A stretch of 64,000 nucleotides of DNA from Burkholderia arboris (GCF_902499125.1 NZ_CABVPX010000008.1:1-64000), one strand, 5' to 3'; shown: positions 52,846-62,414, counted from the first letter of the stretch. Notes: generated from the sequence alone by a model not told the origin. Numbers and translations: made by a program.

Positions 52846-53880
52846 TCAGTCGACCGGGCACATCGCGAGCCGCCCCATCGCCTCGCCGGCGCCGCGCACC
52901 GCGCAGGTGGACGGCTCGTCGGCGACCCGCGCGACCAGCCCCGTCTCGTCGTACAGCAGGCGCTCGAGATCGGCGAGCAGCGCGCCGCCGCCCGTCAGCA
53001 CCACGCCGCGATGCGCGATGTCGGTCACGAGTTCGGCCGGCGCGTTCTCGAGCACCGACTTCACCGCGCCGATCACCTGCTTGAGCGGCGCGGCCAGCGC
53101 ATCCGCCACGTCGTGGTTGGACAGTTCCACCGAGCGCGGCAGCCCGTCGCCGATGCCTCGGCCGACCGCGCGCGTCGACCTGCGCGGCACCGCGCTGGTG
53201 GCCGAGCCGATCGCCTGCTTGACGTGCTCGGCCGTCTGTTCGCCGAGCAGCACGCCGTACAGGTTGCGGACATGGTTGACGATCGCCGCGTCGAACTGGC
53301 TGCCGCCGACGCGGATCGCCTCGCGGTAGACGATGCCGCCGAGCGCGATGACCGCGACTTCGGTCGTCCCGCCGCCGATGTCGATGACCATCGAGCCGAC
53401 CGGCTCGGTCACCGGCAAACCCGCGCCGAGCCCGGCTGCCAGCGACTCCTCGATCAGTTCGACCTCCGATACGCCGGCTGCGAACGCGGCCTCGCGGAGC
53501 GCGCGGCGTTCGACGGCGGTCGCATCGGACGGCACGCACAGCGTGACCTCGACGCGGCGTCCGAAGCGCGAGCGCGTGCGCGACATGTCGATGAAGCTGC
53601 GGATCATCTGCTCGGCCGCGTGCGCGTCCGCGATCACGCCGTGCCGCATGGGCCGCACGGCTTCGAGATGCCCCGGTTCGCGGCCGAGCAGCGCCTTCGC
53701 GAGCTCGCCGACGGCCTCGAGCGTCGGCCGCGCGTCGGTCGCGCCGGCCTTGCGGAAGCAGACGACCGACGGCTGGTTCAGCACCACGCCGCGTTCGTGC
53801 GTATAAATCCGCGTACTCGCCGTTCCAGGGTCGATCGCAACGGGTTGCGCAAACAACTTTCCGAACAGCGGTGTCGACAT
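52846..53880 (-). CDS. mreB: MreB paralogue (actin-like)
   Basis: 344 residues with the actin/HSP70 nucleotide-binding pattern: phosphate-1 AIDPGTASTRIY (the usual MreB reads DLGTANT), phosphate-2 VIDIGGGTTEVAVIALGG, EESLAAGLGAGLP, and adenosine motif GVVLTGGGALLADLE. It stands alone, without mreC, mreD, pbp2 or rodA. The housekeeping Burkholderia mreB is expected in an mreBCD operon elsewhere. It may be a divergent filament protein with a special role. Confidence 0.88.
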   Translation of the reverse strand: MSTPLFGKLFAQPVAIDPGTASTRIYTHERGVVLNQPSVVCFRKAGATDARPTLEAVGELAKALLGREPGHLEAVRPMRHGVIADAHAAEQMIRSFIDMSRTRSRFGRRVEVTLCVPSDATAVERRALREAAFAAGVSEVELIEESLAAGLGAGLPVTEPVGSMVIDIGGGTTEVAVIALGGIVYREAIRVGGSQFDAAIVNHVRNLYGVLLGEQTAEHVKQAIGSATSAVPRRSTRAVGRGIGDGLPRSVELSNHDVADALAAPLKQVIGAVKSVLENAPAELVTDIAHRGVVLTGGGALLADLERLLYDETGLVARVADEPSTCAVRGAGEAMGRLAMCPVD

Positions 53881-54150
53881 ATCAAACCTTTGTGAACGAA
53901 CAGGCCGGGACGGCCACGCCGGATTTTCGCGGCGCGGCCATGCCGCCCCATCACAAGCTTAGCGGCAAATCGTTCCGATACTTTAGATAATTCCGATGAT
54001 TTTTTCGCGACGAAATTGCCGAAAATACCGTGCCGGATGCTTCGGGCTACGCAACGGCCTCTCGCATTGCGCCTGTAAAACACGGTAATCTCTCGGTCTT
54101 GCCTGCTCCCGGCAGGCCTCAGACGCCCGATCACGCCAGGTATTTCCACC

Positions 54151-56556
54151 ATGACAGCGACCGTTTCCTTCCGCTGGGCGCGGGTGCGCCCGCTCTGCAC
54201 GACGCTCGTCGCCTTCTGGTGCTGCACGGTCGCCGCGCAGCCGCTGCCGGCCGCCGAATCCGCCGCCCAGGCCGTGACCGCTGCCGCCGGCGCGCCCGCG
54301 GCCACGCCTGCCGCCCCCGCCGCGCCTGCGCATGACTGCACGGCCGACGGCGGTCCGGCCGGCCGCCCGTCGATCGGCCTCGTGCTGTCCGGCGGCGGCG
54401 CGCGCGGTTACGCACACCTCGGTGTCCTGAAGGTACTGGAAGACAACCGGATCCCGATCGACTGCGTCGCGGGCACCAGCATGGGCGCGGTGGTCGGCGG
54501 CCTGTACGCGAGCGGGATGGCGGCCGACGAGATGCAGAAACGGCTGTCGGAGGTCAACCTCGCGGATATCGCGTTCGACGTGACGGACCGCGCGGACCTG
54601 CCGCAAAGCAGCCGGGAAGACGAACGCCTGTACATCAACGGGCTGACGCTCGGCTTCGGCAAGAAAGGCGTGAAGGCGCCGGTCGGCCTCGTGCAGGGCA
54701 ACCGGCTGCAGGCGCTGCTGGCGAACTGGACGGCCGCCGTGCCGACCAACCAGCCGTTCGACCGCCTGCCGATCCCGTACCGCGCGGTCGCGACCGACCT
54801 GCAGACGGGCCAGATGGTCGTGCTCGACCACGGCTCGCTGCCGCTCGCGATCCGCGCGAGCATGGCGATGCCGGGCCTGTTCGCGCCGGCCGAGATCAAC
54901 GGGCGCGCGCTCGTGGACGGCGGGCTCGTCAGCAACCTGCCCGTCGACACCGCGCGGCAGATGGGCGCGAACGTCGTGATCGCCGTCGACATCGGCTCGC
55001 AACTGCGCCCGCTCGACGCGCTCGCGTCGCCCGCCGACGTGATGCAGCAGATGGTCGGCATCCTGATCCGCCAGAACGTGACCGCGCAGCGCAAGCAGCT
55101 GGACGCGCAGGACGTACTGCTCACGCCGGACCTCGGCTCGCTCGCGTTCACCGACTTCCAGAACGCGAAGCAGGCGATCGCCGCCGGCGCGGCCGCGGCG
55201 ACCGCGGCGCTGCCGAAGCTGCGCCGTTTCGCGCTCACGCCGGAACAGTACGCGGCCTACCGGTCCGCGCACGCGCAGCCGCTGCCACCGCCGATCCGGA
55301 TCACGCGCATCGACATCAAGACCAGCGGCGGCGTGCCGAAGCGGGTCGTCAGCAACGCGCTGCACGTGAAGCCCGGCGACACCTACGATCCGCAGACCGT
55401 CAGCCAGGATCTGCTCGGACTCACGACGGGCGGCAATTTCGAGAGCGTCACGCAGCAGATCGTGAGCCACGGCGACGACAACGTGCTCGAGATCAACGCG
55501 CGCGAGAAGTACTGGGGGCCGAATTTCCTGCTGTTCGGGCTCGGCATGTCGAGCAGTTCGACCGACGAGGGCGGCTTCCGCCTGCACGTCGGCTACCGGC
55601 GGCCGTGGCTCACCGAATCGGGGCTCGAGTTCCGCGCGGACACGACGATCGGCAGCGACCTGCAGTCGGCGCGCGTCGAATTCCGCCAGCCGCTGTCGAT
55701 GGCCTACGGCGTCTACCTGTCGCCGTATGCGGAATACCAGCGCCGCTACGCGAACCTGTACGACGACACCGGTAACGTGAAGATCACGCAGTACCTGATG
55801 CAGACGGCGCGCGCCGGGATCGACTTCGGCCTGCCGATCGCTCGGCTCGGCGATTTCCGGGTCGGTATCGGATACGTGACCGGGCACGGCTCGCCGACCT
55901 ACAACCTGCCGTTCGACGACGGCAGCGGCCAGAACCTGCTGTGGCCGAGCTTCACGTCCCAGGCGCTGACCGCGCGCGCGCGGCTCGTCATCGACCAGCT
56001 CGACGATCCGATGTTCCCGCGCAAGGGCTACTTCGGCGAATTGCGTGTCGAGCGCTCGCTGGTGTCGCGCAACGGCGGCTCGGCACAGGAATTCGACGAC
56101 GGGATCAACAACGCGCCTTACACCGAGATCTACGGCAAGGCGATGGTTGCGCAGCAGTTCGGCCGGCACAGCATCAGCGCGACGATCGAAGGCGGCAAGA
56201 GCATCGGCGGCACCAACCTGATCAACGCGTTCAACTTCACGCTCGGCGGCTTCCAGCATCTGTCCGCGTATGCGGCCGACCAGCTGAACGGCAACGAGCT
56301 CGCGTACGGTCAGATCACCTACATGAACCAGCTGATGACGTTCAACGCGTCGCCGATCAAGGCGCTGTCGGTGGGCGCCAGCGCGGAAGTCGGCAACGTG
56401 TGGTCGAGCGGGCAGCAGATCGGCGGCGGCGCGCTCAAGCAGAGCTATACGTTCTTCACGAGCCTGTCGACCGCGTTCGGGCCCGTCTATATCGGCGTGG
56501 CGCTCGCGCCGGGCGGCCGCCGCAACTTCTACCTGCAGCTCGGCCGCACCTACTGA
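54151..56556 (+). CDS. Patatin-like phospholipase with outer membrane barrel (PlpD type, Vd)
   Basis: 801 residues. A signal peptide (about 1-30) and an Ala/Pro linker come first. The patatin domain at about 75-330 has the oxyanion loop GGGARG (81-86), the nucleophile S110 in GTSMG, and the catalytic aspartate near D256 in VDGGLV. A POTRA-like segment (about 385-450; IRITRIDIKTSGG... YDPQTVSQDL) and a 16-strand Omp85-type barrel (about 450-801, ending LQLGRTY) follow. This matches PlpD, in which the barrel delivers a fused phospholipase A1. Substrate lipids are unknown. Confidence 0.93.
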   Translation: MTATVSFRWARVRPLCTTLVAFWCCTVAAQPLPAAESAAQAVTAAAGAPAATPAAPAAPAHDCTADGGPAGRPSIGLVLSGGGARGYAHLGVLKVLEDNRIPIDCVAGTSMGAVVGGLYASGMAADEMQKRLSEVNLADIAFDVTDRADLPQSSREDERLYINGLTLGFGKKGVKAPVGLVQGNRLQALLANWTAAVPTNQPFDRLPIPYRAVATDLQTGQMVVLDHGSLPLAIRASMAMPGLFAPAEINGRALVDGGLVSNLPVDTARQMGANVVIAVDIGSQLRPLDALASPADVMQQMVGILIRQNVTAQRKQLDAQDVLLTPDLGSLAFTDFQNAKQAIAAGAAAATAALPKLRRFALTPEQYAAYRSAHAQPLPPPIRITRIDIKTSGGVPKRVVSNALHVKPGDTYDPQTVSQDLLGLTTGGNFESVTQQIVSHGDDNVLEINAREKYWGPNFLLFGLGMSSSSTDEGGFRLHVGYRRPWLTESGLEFRADTTIGSDLQSARVEFRQPLSMAYGVYLSPYAEYQRRYANLYDDTGNVKITQYLMQTARAGIDFGLPIARLGDFRVGIGYVTGHGSPTYNLPFDDGSGQNLLWPSFTSQALTARARLVIDQLDDPMFPRKGYFGELRVERSLVSRNGGSAQEFDDGINNAPYTEIYGKAMVAQQFGRHSISATIEGGKSIGGTNLINAFNFTLGGFQHLSAYAADQLNGNELAYGQITYMNQLMTFNASPIKALSVGASAEVGNVWSSGQQIGGGALKQSYTFFTSLSTAFGPVYIGVALAPGGRRNFYLQLGRTY

Positions 56557-56560
56557 GCAT

Positions 56561-56590
56561 GCGCGGATGCCGCTTCGGCGGCATCCGCGC
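56561..56590. terminator. Hairpin with UUCG tetraloop after the patatin gene
   Basis: GCGCGGATGCCGC (56561-56573) pairs perfectly with GCGGCATCCGCGC (56578-56590) around TTCG, giving a 13-bp stem with a C(UUCG)G loop. It starts 4 bp after the patatin stop and lies between convergent genes. There is no T-run, so it may act as a bidirectional block or 3'-end stabiliser. Confidence 0.65.
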
Positions 56591-56616
56591 CGCCGTCGCG
56601 CCGCCGTACTCCCCGA

Positions 56617-57243
56617 TCAGAAATCCGCAGCCATCGCGATCGCCCGCGCTTGCGCCCGTTCGATGCTGTCGTGCGCCTTCGCATTCCACGTGTGTTCGAC
56701 GGTCAGGCTCCTGACCTCGTTCACGCCGATGAACTTCAGCCAGAATTCGATGTAATCGGCCTGATGCCCGAACCCGGGGGTGTCGAGACGTCCCGCCCCG
56801 GTTTCCCCGCTCTGCCCGCGCACATGGACAACCAGCGCGCGCGGAATCGTCAGCAGCGGGCCGTAGGCGGCGCCATCGAACGTGAACAGCATGTTCCGCT
56901 GGCTGACGAGATCGATCAGTTGCTTGAGCTTGTACGGATACCCGAAATTCCACATCGGCACGCCGACGACGATCCGGTCCGCCTGCTGAAACCGCTTCAC
57001 GAGCGACTGGATCCGCAGCCAGACCGACTGCTCGGCGGCATTCATCGGTTCGTTCGCGACGCCTTTGTACTTTGCGCCGATCGCGTCGCCATCGAAGTCC
57101 GGCAGGTCCTCTTCCCAGACATTCAGCGTATCGACGTCGACCGACGCCTCCGCATTGCAGTACGCGTCGACGAACGCATTCGCAACCGCGATCGACGCCG
57201 ACCTGGCGCCACGGGGAGAAGACACGATATTCAGTAGCCGCAT
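56617..57243 (-). CDS. azoR: FMN-dependent NADH-azoreductase
   Basis: 208-residue flavodoxin-fold homodimer reducing azo bonds and quinones. SPRGARSASIAVANAFVDAY is the FMN phosphate loop, and IVVGVPMWNFGYPYKLKQLIDLVSQRNMLFTF the flavin/substrate region. FGHQADYIEFWLKFIGVNEV follows, as in AzoR proteins. It is convergent with the patatin gene. Confidence 0.88.
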   Translation of the reverse strand: MRLLNIVSSPRGARSASIAVANAFVDAYCNAEASVDVDTLNVWEEDLPDFDGDAIGAKYKGVANEPMNAAEQSVWLRIQSLVKRFQQADRIVVGVPMWNFGYPYKLKQLIDLVSQRNMLFTFDGAAYGPLLTIPRALVVHVRGQSGETGAGRLDTPGFGHQADYIEFWLKFIGVNEVRSLTVEHTWNAKAHDSIERAQARAIAMAADF

Positions 57244-57529
57244 GAGGCGTGACCCGGACAGGAATGCATGAACGAAGGGCGGCAGGCAGGGCCGCCCCGG
57301 CTTCGCTACTGCGTCGCAGGCCGCCTGCTTGCGCTGCTGCAGACCGCCGGCCTAAGTAGTTGCAATTGCAATCGTAATGCACGGCGCGTATGCGCTGCAA
57401 ACGAATCTTCATGCGATTGCAATACGGAGAGGCGACGGGGAAGGACGGCGGGGAATGCCGGCAACGCGCACGCAACCGGCGCGCGTCGCCATCGTGGCTG
57501 CCGAGGGCGGGACCTCGCGCGGCGTCTCG

Positions 57530-58660
57530 CTAGACCGGCCAGCTGATCTCGAACCGCGCGCCGCCGAGTGCGACCGGATCGACGACCGCGATCCGGCCAT
57601 TGTGCGCATGGAGCACCTGCCGCGTGATCGACAGGCCGAGCCCGTAACCGCCGGTGCGGCGGTCGAGGCGCACGAACGCGTCGAAGATCCGTTCGCGCTC
57701 GCTCTCGGGCACGCCGGGGCCGTCGTCCTCGACGAAGATCCCGATGTTGCCGTGCACGAGCGAGATGCCGACGACGATCTGCGATTTCGCGTACTTGCTC
57801 GCGTTGCGCAGCAGATTGCGCATCGCGTACGACATCAGCCGGCGGTCCATCTTCACGCGCAGATCCGATGCGATCGCGATGCGCGCCTCGATCGCACGCT
57901 CCGGATACAGCAGTTGCGCGTCGTTCACCTGGTGCTCGAACCACGCGACGGGCGCGGTCATCTCGAGGTTCGACTGCAGCGAGCTGTATTCGAGCCGCGC
58001 ATACGTGAGGCTCATGTCGATCAACTCTTCGAGCTCGGTCACGTCCTGCGCGATGCTCTCGAGCGCGCCCTGGTACTCGGCCGCGGAACCCGGTTCGCGC
58101 AGCATTTCGAGCGCGAAGCGCACGCGCGCGAGCGGTGTGCGCAGTTCGTGCGAAATGCCGTTCGTCAGATCGCGCTGCGCGGCGATCAGCCGCTCCATGC
58201 GCATCGCGAGCGCGTTCAGCGTGCGGGCGAGCGGCCCGATGATCACGCTGTGCGATTCGCGGGCGCGCGTGTTGAAGCGCCCGCCCGTGAAGTCGATCGC
58301 GCGTTCACGCACCATCACGAGATCCGACCAGACCGGCCGCATCCACCGGTACGCGGCGAGTGCGGGCGCGGCGAACACGAACGCGAGCACGATCCAGATA
58401 TCGCCCGGCAGCGAATCGAATGCATGCCACACGACCTGCGGCGACAATTCGACGCATAGCGCGAGCGCCGGCACGAGCGCGGTCAGCAACACGAGGCCGA
58501 GCAGATGCAGGTAGGTGCGCACGTACAGGCGCGACCAGCTCGGAATGCGGTCGGCGCGCGTGTCGGTCCACGCGCGGCGGAAATGCAGCCAGCGCCACTT
58601 GACGTAGCGCAGCGTCGGCAACGGCGGCGCATCGGGGTGCGAACGGGTTCGTCGGATCAT
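57530..58660 (-). CDS. Sensor histidine kinase, RstB-like
   Basis: 376 residues. Two membrane segments (about 50-70 and 88-105) enclose only about 16 periplasmic residues, so the signal is probably sensed in the membrane or through a partner. A HAMP domain leads to HisKA with H171 in LTNGISHELRTPL, then an HATPase with LLRNASKYAK, VEDDGPGVPESER and GGYGLGLSIT. It lies 64 bp after its response regulator gene. Confidence 0.9.
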   Translation of the reverse strand: MIRRTRSHPDAPPLPTLRYVKWRWLHFRRAWTDTRADRIPSWSRLYVRTYLHLLGLVLLTALVPALALCVELSPQVVWHAFDSLPGDIWIVLAFVFAAPALAAYRWMRPVWSDLVMVRERAIDFTGGRFNTRARESHSVIIGPLARTLNALAMRMERLIAAQRDLTNGISHELRTPLARVRFALEMLREPGSAAEYQGALESIAQDVTELEELIDMSLTYARLEYSSLQSNLEMTAPVAWFEHQVNDAQLLYPERAIEARIAIASDLRVKMDRRLMSYAMRNLLRNASKYAKSQIVVGISLVHGNIGIFVEDDGPGVPESERERIFDAFVRLDRRTGGYGLGLSITRQVLHAHNGRIAVVDPVALGGARFEISWPV

Positions 58661-58724
58661 CGCGGCTCCCGGCCGGCGGGTGGAATGCCCGCGCGGAACG
58701 TGACGGCGTCGCGCGCAGGCGGCG

Positions 58725-59435
58725 TCATTCCCACGCGTGCTTGCTGAATTGATAACCCTTGCTGCGGATCGTCTTGATCCGCTGCGGGTTGCTTGCGTCG
58801 TCGCGCAGCTTGCGGCGCAGCTTCGAGATGCGTCCGTCGATCGTGCGGTCGAGGCCGTCGAATTCGACGCCGCGCAGCTGCAGCATCAGGTCGTCGCGAC
58901 TGACGACCTCGCCCGCATGGCATACGAGCGCCCACAGCAGGTCGAATTCGGCCGACGTCAGGTCGGGCGTGCTGCCGTCGGGCAGCACGACGGTACGGTC
59001 GGTACGGTCGATCGAAAACTTGCCGAACGCGTAGCGCTCGGGCTGCGGCGCGGTGCTCTCGGTCACGCGTGCGGGCGCGCGGCGCAGCTGGGCCTTGATC
59101 CGCGCGAGCAGGATGCGCGGCTCGACCGGCTTGTGCACGTAGTCGTCCGCGCCGAATTCGAGGCCGAGCAGTTCGTCGAACGGCTCGTCGCGCGCCGTCA
59201 CCATGATGATCACGCCGTCGTACTGCTTGCGCGCCTCGCGGCAGATTTCGAAACCGTCCTTGCCCGGCAGGTTCACGTCGAGGATGACGAGATCGGGACG
59301 AATGGACAGGATCGCCGGCACCGCGGCGTCGCCATGCAGCACAGTGTCGACTTCATAGTCGTTCTTGCGCAGGTAGCCGGCGATCAGCGTGGACAGGCGG
59401 GTGTCGTCTTCGACGAGCAGGATGCGGAAAGACAT
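58725..59435 (-). CDS. OmpR-family response regulator, RstA-like
   Basis: 236 residues. The receiver domain has EDD (9-11), phosphoacceptor D53, and the conserved lysine in DDYVHKPVEPR. The winged-helix output domain reads LTSAEFDLLWALVCHAGEVVSRDDLMLQLRG... TIDGRISKLRRKLRDD... IRSKGYQF. The ATG at 59435 gives the normal receiver start; the open frame continuing upstream has no support. It is divergent from glutaminase across 219 bp. Confidence 0.92.
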   Translation of the reverse strand: MSFRILLVEDDTRLSTLIAGYLRKNDYEVDTVLHGDAAVPAILSIRPDLVILDVNLPGKDGFEICREARKQYDGVIIMVTARDEPFDELLGLEFGADDYVHKPVEPRILLARIKAQLRRAPARVTESTAPQPERYAFGKFSIDRTDRTVVLPDGSTPDLTSAEFDLLWALVCHAGEVVSRDDLMLQLRGVEFDGLDRTIDGRISKLRRKLRDDASNPQRIKTIRSKGYQFSKHAWE

Positions 59436-59654
59436 GGGCAGCGGTCGGATCATCGAGGGGGCCGCGGCGACGCCGGCAGGTGCCGGACGCCGGCCATCGG
59501 CCGAAACGTACCGCATGATACTGCGACCGCCGCCTGCCCGTTTGACGGTCTTGAAAATCAGGGTTCGATGCTGGCCATGCTTGACGAATCGGCGCCGGGA
59601 CGGTTCCATACGGGCTCGCCGGAATCCGGGCCGCTCACCTACCCGCCTGACGTG

Positions 59655-60569
59655 ATGAATTACCAGACGATCCTCGAACGCATCCACACCGAACTCGCCC
59701 CCTGGATAGGCCAGGGACGGGTTGCCGACTACATTCCCGAACTCGCGAAAGTGCCCGCCGACAAGTTCGGGATGGCCGTCGTGACGCTCGACGGTAACGT
59801 TTACACGGTCGGCGATGCACACGAGCGCTTCTCGATCCAGAGTATCTCGAAGCTGTTCGCGTGCACGCTCGCATTCCAGCTGCTGGGCGACGAACTGTGG
59901 GAACGGGTCGGTCGCGAACCGTCCGGCAACGCGTTCAATTCGCTGGTCCAGCTCGAAAGCGAGCGCGGCAAGCCGCGCAATCCGTTCATCAACGCAGGCG
60001 CGCTGGTCGTCACCGACGTGCTGTGCCGCCGCTTCGTCAAGGCCGAGACGGCGCTGGTCGAATTCGTGCGGCGGATGATCGGCACGAACGACATCGACTA
60101 CGATTCGCGCGTCGCGCAGTCGGAGCTGCAGCATGCGGAGCGCAACCGCGCGATGGCGCACTTCATGGCGAGCTTCGGCAACATGCAGATGCCGCCCGAC
60201 ACGGTGATCGATGCGTATTGCCGGCAGTGCGCGATCACGATGAATTGCGTCGAGCTCGCGAGCGCCGCGCTGTTCCTCGCGAACGGCGGCGTCGCACCGG
60301 CGACCGGCGAGCGGATCGTCGATTCGAGTTCGGCGAAGCGGCTGTCGGCGCTGATGCTGACCTGCGGCACCTACGATGCAGCCGGGGATTTCGTGTATCG
60401 CGTCGGGCTGCCGGCGAAGAGCGGCGTGGGCGGCGGGATTGTTGCGGTGCTGCCGGGGGATATGGCCGTGTGCGTGTGGGCGCCGGGGCTCGATGCGAAC
60501 GGGAACTCGCTGGCGGGGACCCTGGCGCTGGAGTGGTTGACGACTTATACGGGAAGGTCGATTTTTTGA
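59655..60569 (+). CDS. glsA: Glutaminase
   Basis: 304 residues, the usual length for bacterial GlsA, hydrolysing glutamine to glutamate and ammonia. The serine beta-lactamase-like S-x-x-K pair is S63-x2-K66 in FSIQSISKLF. Other conserved blocks are GREPSGNAFNSL, NPFINAGALVV and SELQHAERNRAMAHFM, with GVGGGIVAVLPG near the end. I chose the ATG at 59655 (MNYQTILERI) because it gives the family start. The ribosome site there is weak. Confidence 0.94.
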   Translation: MNYQTILERIHTELAPWIGQGRVADYIPELAKVPADKFGMAVVTLDGNVYTVGDAHERFSIQSISKLFACTLAFQLLGDELWERVGREPSGNAFNSLVQLESERGKPRNPFINAGALVVTDVLCRRFVKAETALVEFVRRMIGTNDIDYDSRVAQSELQHAERNRAMAHFMASFGNMQMPPDTVIDAYCRQCAITMNCVELASAALFLANGGVAPATGERIVDSSSAKRLSALMLTCGTYDAAGDFVYRVGLPAKSGVGGGIVAVLPGDMAVCVWAPGLDANGNSLAGTLALEWLTTYTGRSIF

Positions 60570-60703
60570 GGGGGCGAAGCCGGGCGTGCGCCACCCGGCG
60601 CGACTGCGGCAGGTGACGATCGGCACACTCAACATAAAACCCGTCATTCGGCGGCAATCGCCCCTAAAGAGACATTCACCGGCTTTTACAATAAATCAAA
60701 AAA

Positions 60704-61078
60704 ATGAAAAAAATCCTCATCGCCTCGTTAGGAATTTCATTGCTTGCCCCAACATCACCAACCTTCGCGGATAGTGATAACGGGAAAAAGATCTTCCTGG
60801 CGAGATGCGCGATGTGCCACGGAGCAGATGCCAGAGGAACAGGGCCGCTGGCCAATAAAAGCAGCCCACCCACACCCGACCTTACGACACCCGCGTTCAA
60901 AAAACGACTCAAAGACTATCCGGGCGTTATTGTCTCGTCAGTCATACTTCGCCCAAACGGAGACCTGATTTCAAAAACGTTGCGAGAAAACGGCGTAAAA
61001 CTAGCGCCCCACCCGTGGACGGTTAAGGATTTTCGCGATTTGAATCAATACATGAGCAGCCTGATTTTAAGAAATTGA
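60704..61078 (+). CDS. Small monohaem cytochrome c
   Basis: 124 residues with a signal peptide (MKKILIASLGISLLAPTSPTFA) and one haem site, CAMCH (C-x2-C-H), followed by GADARGTGPLANK. It is a periplasmic class I-like cytochrome. A clear distal methionine is not obvious. The gene and its 5' flank (about 60640-61078) are AT-rich with A/T-ending codons, unlike everything around them, which suggests recent transfer. No oxidase or dehydrogenase partner is adjacent. Confidence 0.87.
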   Translation: MKKILIASLGISLLAPTSPTFADSDNGKKIFLARCAMCHGADARGTGPLANKSSPPTPDLTTPAFKKRLKDYPGVIVSSVILRPNGDLISKTLRENGVKLAPHPWTVKDFRDLNQYMSSLILRN

Positions 61079-61119
61079 ATTCTTGCTTGTTGCCCGCCAC
61101 ACTCACGGATATCCTCACG

Positions 61120-61635
61120 ATGCATTCGAATTTGCTGACGCTGACGCGTGGTGTTCAAGCCGGCGTGCAGATCCGGCCGCGCTGGCCCGCACGATACGTG
61201 CGCGTGGAGGCGCAAGTGCTGGGGAAGCTGCAGGCGATCCAGGCCGAGTTGCCCGCGGAGATCGACCTGATCCTGACGCGAGGCTATGAGCCGCGAGCAT
61301 CCGGTCTGGGTGTTGCGCGTCGCGGGTTTCGCGCACTGGGAATGGGCCTGTTCCGCTTGCTCTACCCCACCCGAGGCAACGAGCTTGTCGATATTTTCGG
61401 AAGCAACGGACACGACGTCGATGGAACACATATCGACGTTTCGTTCGGGTTGAAGGGTCGTCGCGTGCGGTTATTGCCGCTGGGCGTATTCACGCCGCCA
61501 TTCTGGCAGCGGCATCGCATGCGGCGATGCGATTCCAGCCTGGCGCAGATCCAGTCCGCACTGGTACGGCAAGGGTTTCAGATTCACCGCAACGCCACGG
61601 AAAGGCTGCAGATTCATTGCGATCTCGTGCATTAG
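61120..61635 (+). CDS. Divergent M15-like (D-Ala-D-Ala peptidase-type) protein
   Basis: 171 residues. NELVDIFGSNGHDVDGTHIDVSFGLKGRRVRLLPLGVF resembles the metal-binding block of M15 peptidases (S-x-H-x2-G-x-x-x-D), with spacing changed. A late ERLQIHCDLVH could give the E-x2-H part. There is no signal peptide. Normal high-GC codon use returns here after the cytochrome gene. The ATG at 61120 is preferred over the TTG at 61075, which overlaps the cytochrome stop. The activity is uncertain. Confidence 0.6.
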   Translation: MHSNLLTLTRGVQAGVQIRPRWPARYVRVEAQVLGKLQAIQAELPAEIDLILTRGYEPRASGLGVARRGFRALGMGLFRLLYPTRGNELVDIFGSNGHDVDGTHIDVSFGLKGRRVRLLPLGVFTPPFWQRHRMRRCDSSLAQIQSALVRQGFQIHRNATERLQIHCDLVH

Positions 61636-61754
61636 CGGAGATTCGCCTTCGTCCAATGTCGAGCCAACCCGGCCGGCGAAGGCGCCATGGTTGACGACGT
61701 ACGCGAACGACCGATTTTCCGACACCCCGCAGCGGTTACTGGAGAACATCACGC

Positions 61755-62390
61755 ATGCATCCGGACAACGCATCAGAAGTCGCAACGACAGCCCACACGA
61801 ACGCCAGCGACGGCGCCTGCGCGCCGATTCCCGCCATCGCGCCATCAAAAACCGCGCTGGTCGTCATGCATTACCAGACCGACATCCTCGACCTCTTCCC
61901 GTCGGTCGCACCCGAACTGCTCGCCAATACGCGCCGTCTCTGCGATGCGGCACGTGCCGCAGGCGTCGGCGTCTGGTTCGCGAATCTCCGCTTCAGCCCC
62001 GGCTACTCGGAAGTCAGCCCGCTCAACAAGAACGGCCAGGGCATCAAACGGCTAGGCCTGTTCATCAACGACGGCCCGTCGCCTGAGCTGGGCAAGCAGC
62101 CCGACGAGCCGCTGATCGTCGCGCACCGCGCGAGCGTGTTCTTCGGCACCGATCTGCAGGCCAGGCTGGTCGCGCAAGGCGTCGATTCGCTGATCATGGT
62201 CGGTATCGCGTCGACGGGCGTGATGTTTTCGTCGATCGCCCACGCAAGCGATGCGGATTTCCGTCTCTATACGGTCAAGGATTGCTGTTACGACCCGGAC
62301 CCGGTGGTCCACGAGCATCTGTTCGCCACCGCGTTCGAATCGCGCACGACGGTGCTGTCGCTCGCGGAGGCGCTGCAACTGCTCGCCTGA
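61755..62390 (+). CDS. Isochorismatase-fold hydrolase lacking the cysteine nucleophile
   Basis: 211 residues of the isochorismatase/nicotinamidase fold. The catalytic aspartate lies in VVMHYQTDILDLF and the basic residue region in VAHRASVFFGTDLQARL. The cis-peptide loop reads VGIASTGVMFSSIAHA, so the cysteine found in amidases (T-x2-C-V) is a valine here. That argues against nicotinamidase-type amide hydrolysis and leaves isochorismatase-like vinyl-ether cleavage or no hydrolysis. It is convergent with the TetR gene. Confidence 0.85.
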   Translation: MHPDNASEVATTAHTNASDGACAPIPAIAPSKTALVVMHYQTDILDLFPSVAPELLANTRRLCDAARAAGVGVWFANLRFSPGYSEVSPLNKNGQGIKRLGLFINDGPSPELGKQPDEPLIVAHRASVFFGTDLQARLVAQGVDSLIMVGIASTGVMFSSIAHASDADFRLYTVKDCCYDPDPVVHEHLFATAFESRTTVLSLAEALQLLA

Positions 62391-62414
62391 CGAGTCGACC
62401 CGCCGTACGACGGC

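Noticed and set aside
53983-56259. A 758-codon minus-strand frame over the patatin gene
   Set aside because: Antisense shadow of a clearly recognisable gene. The product is arginine-rich without domains.
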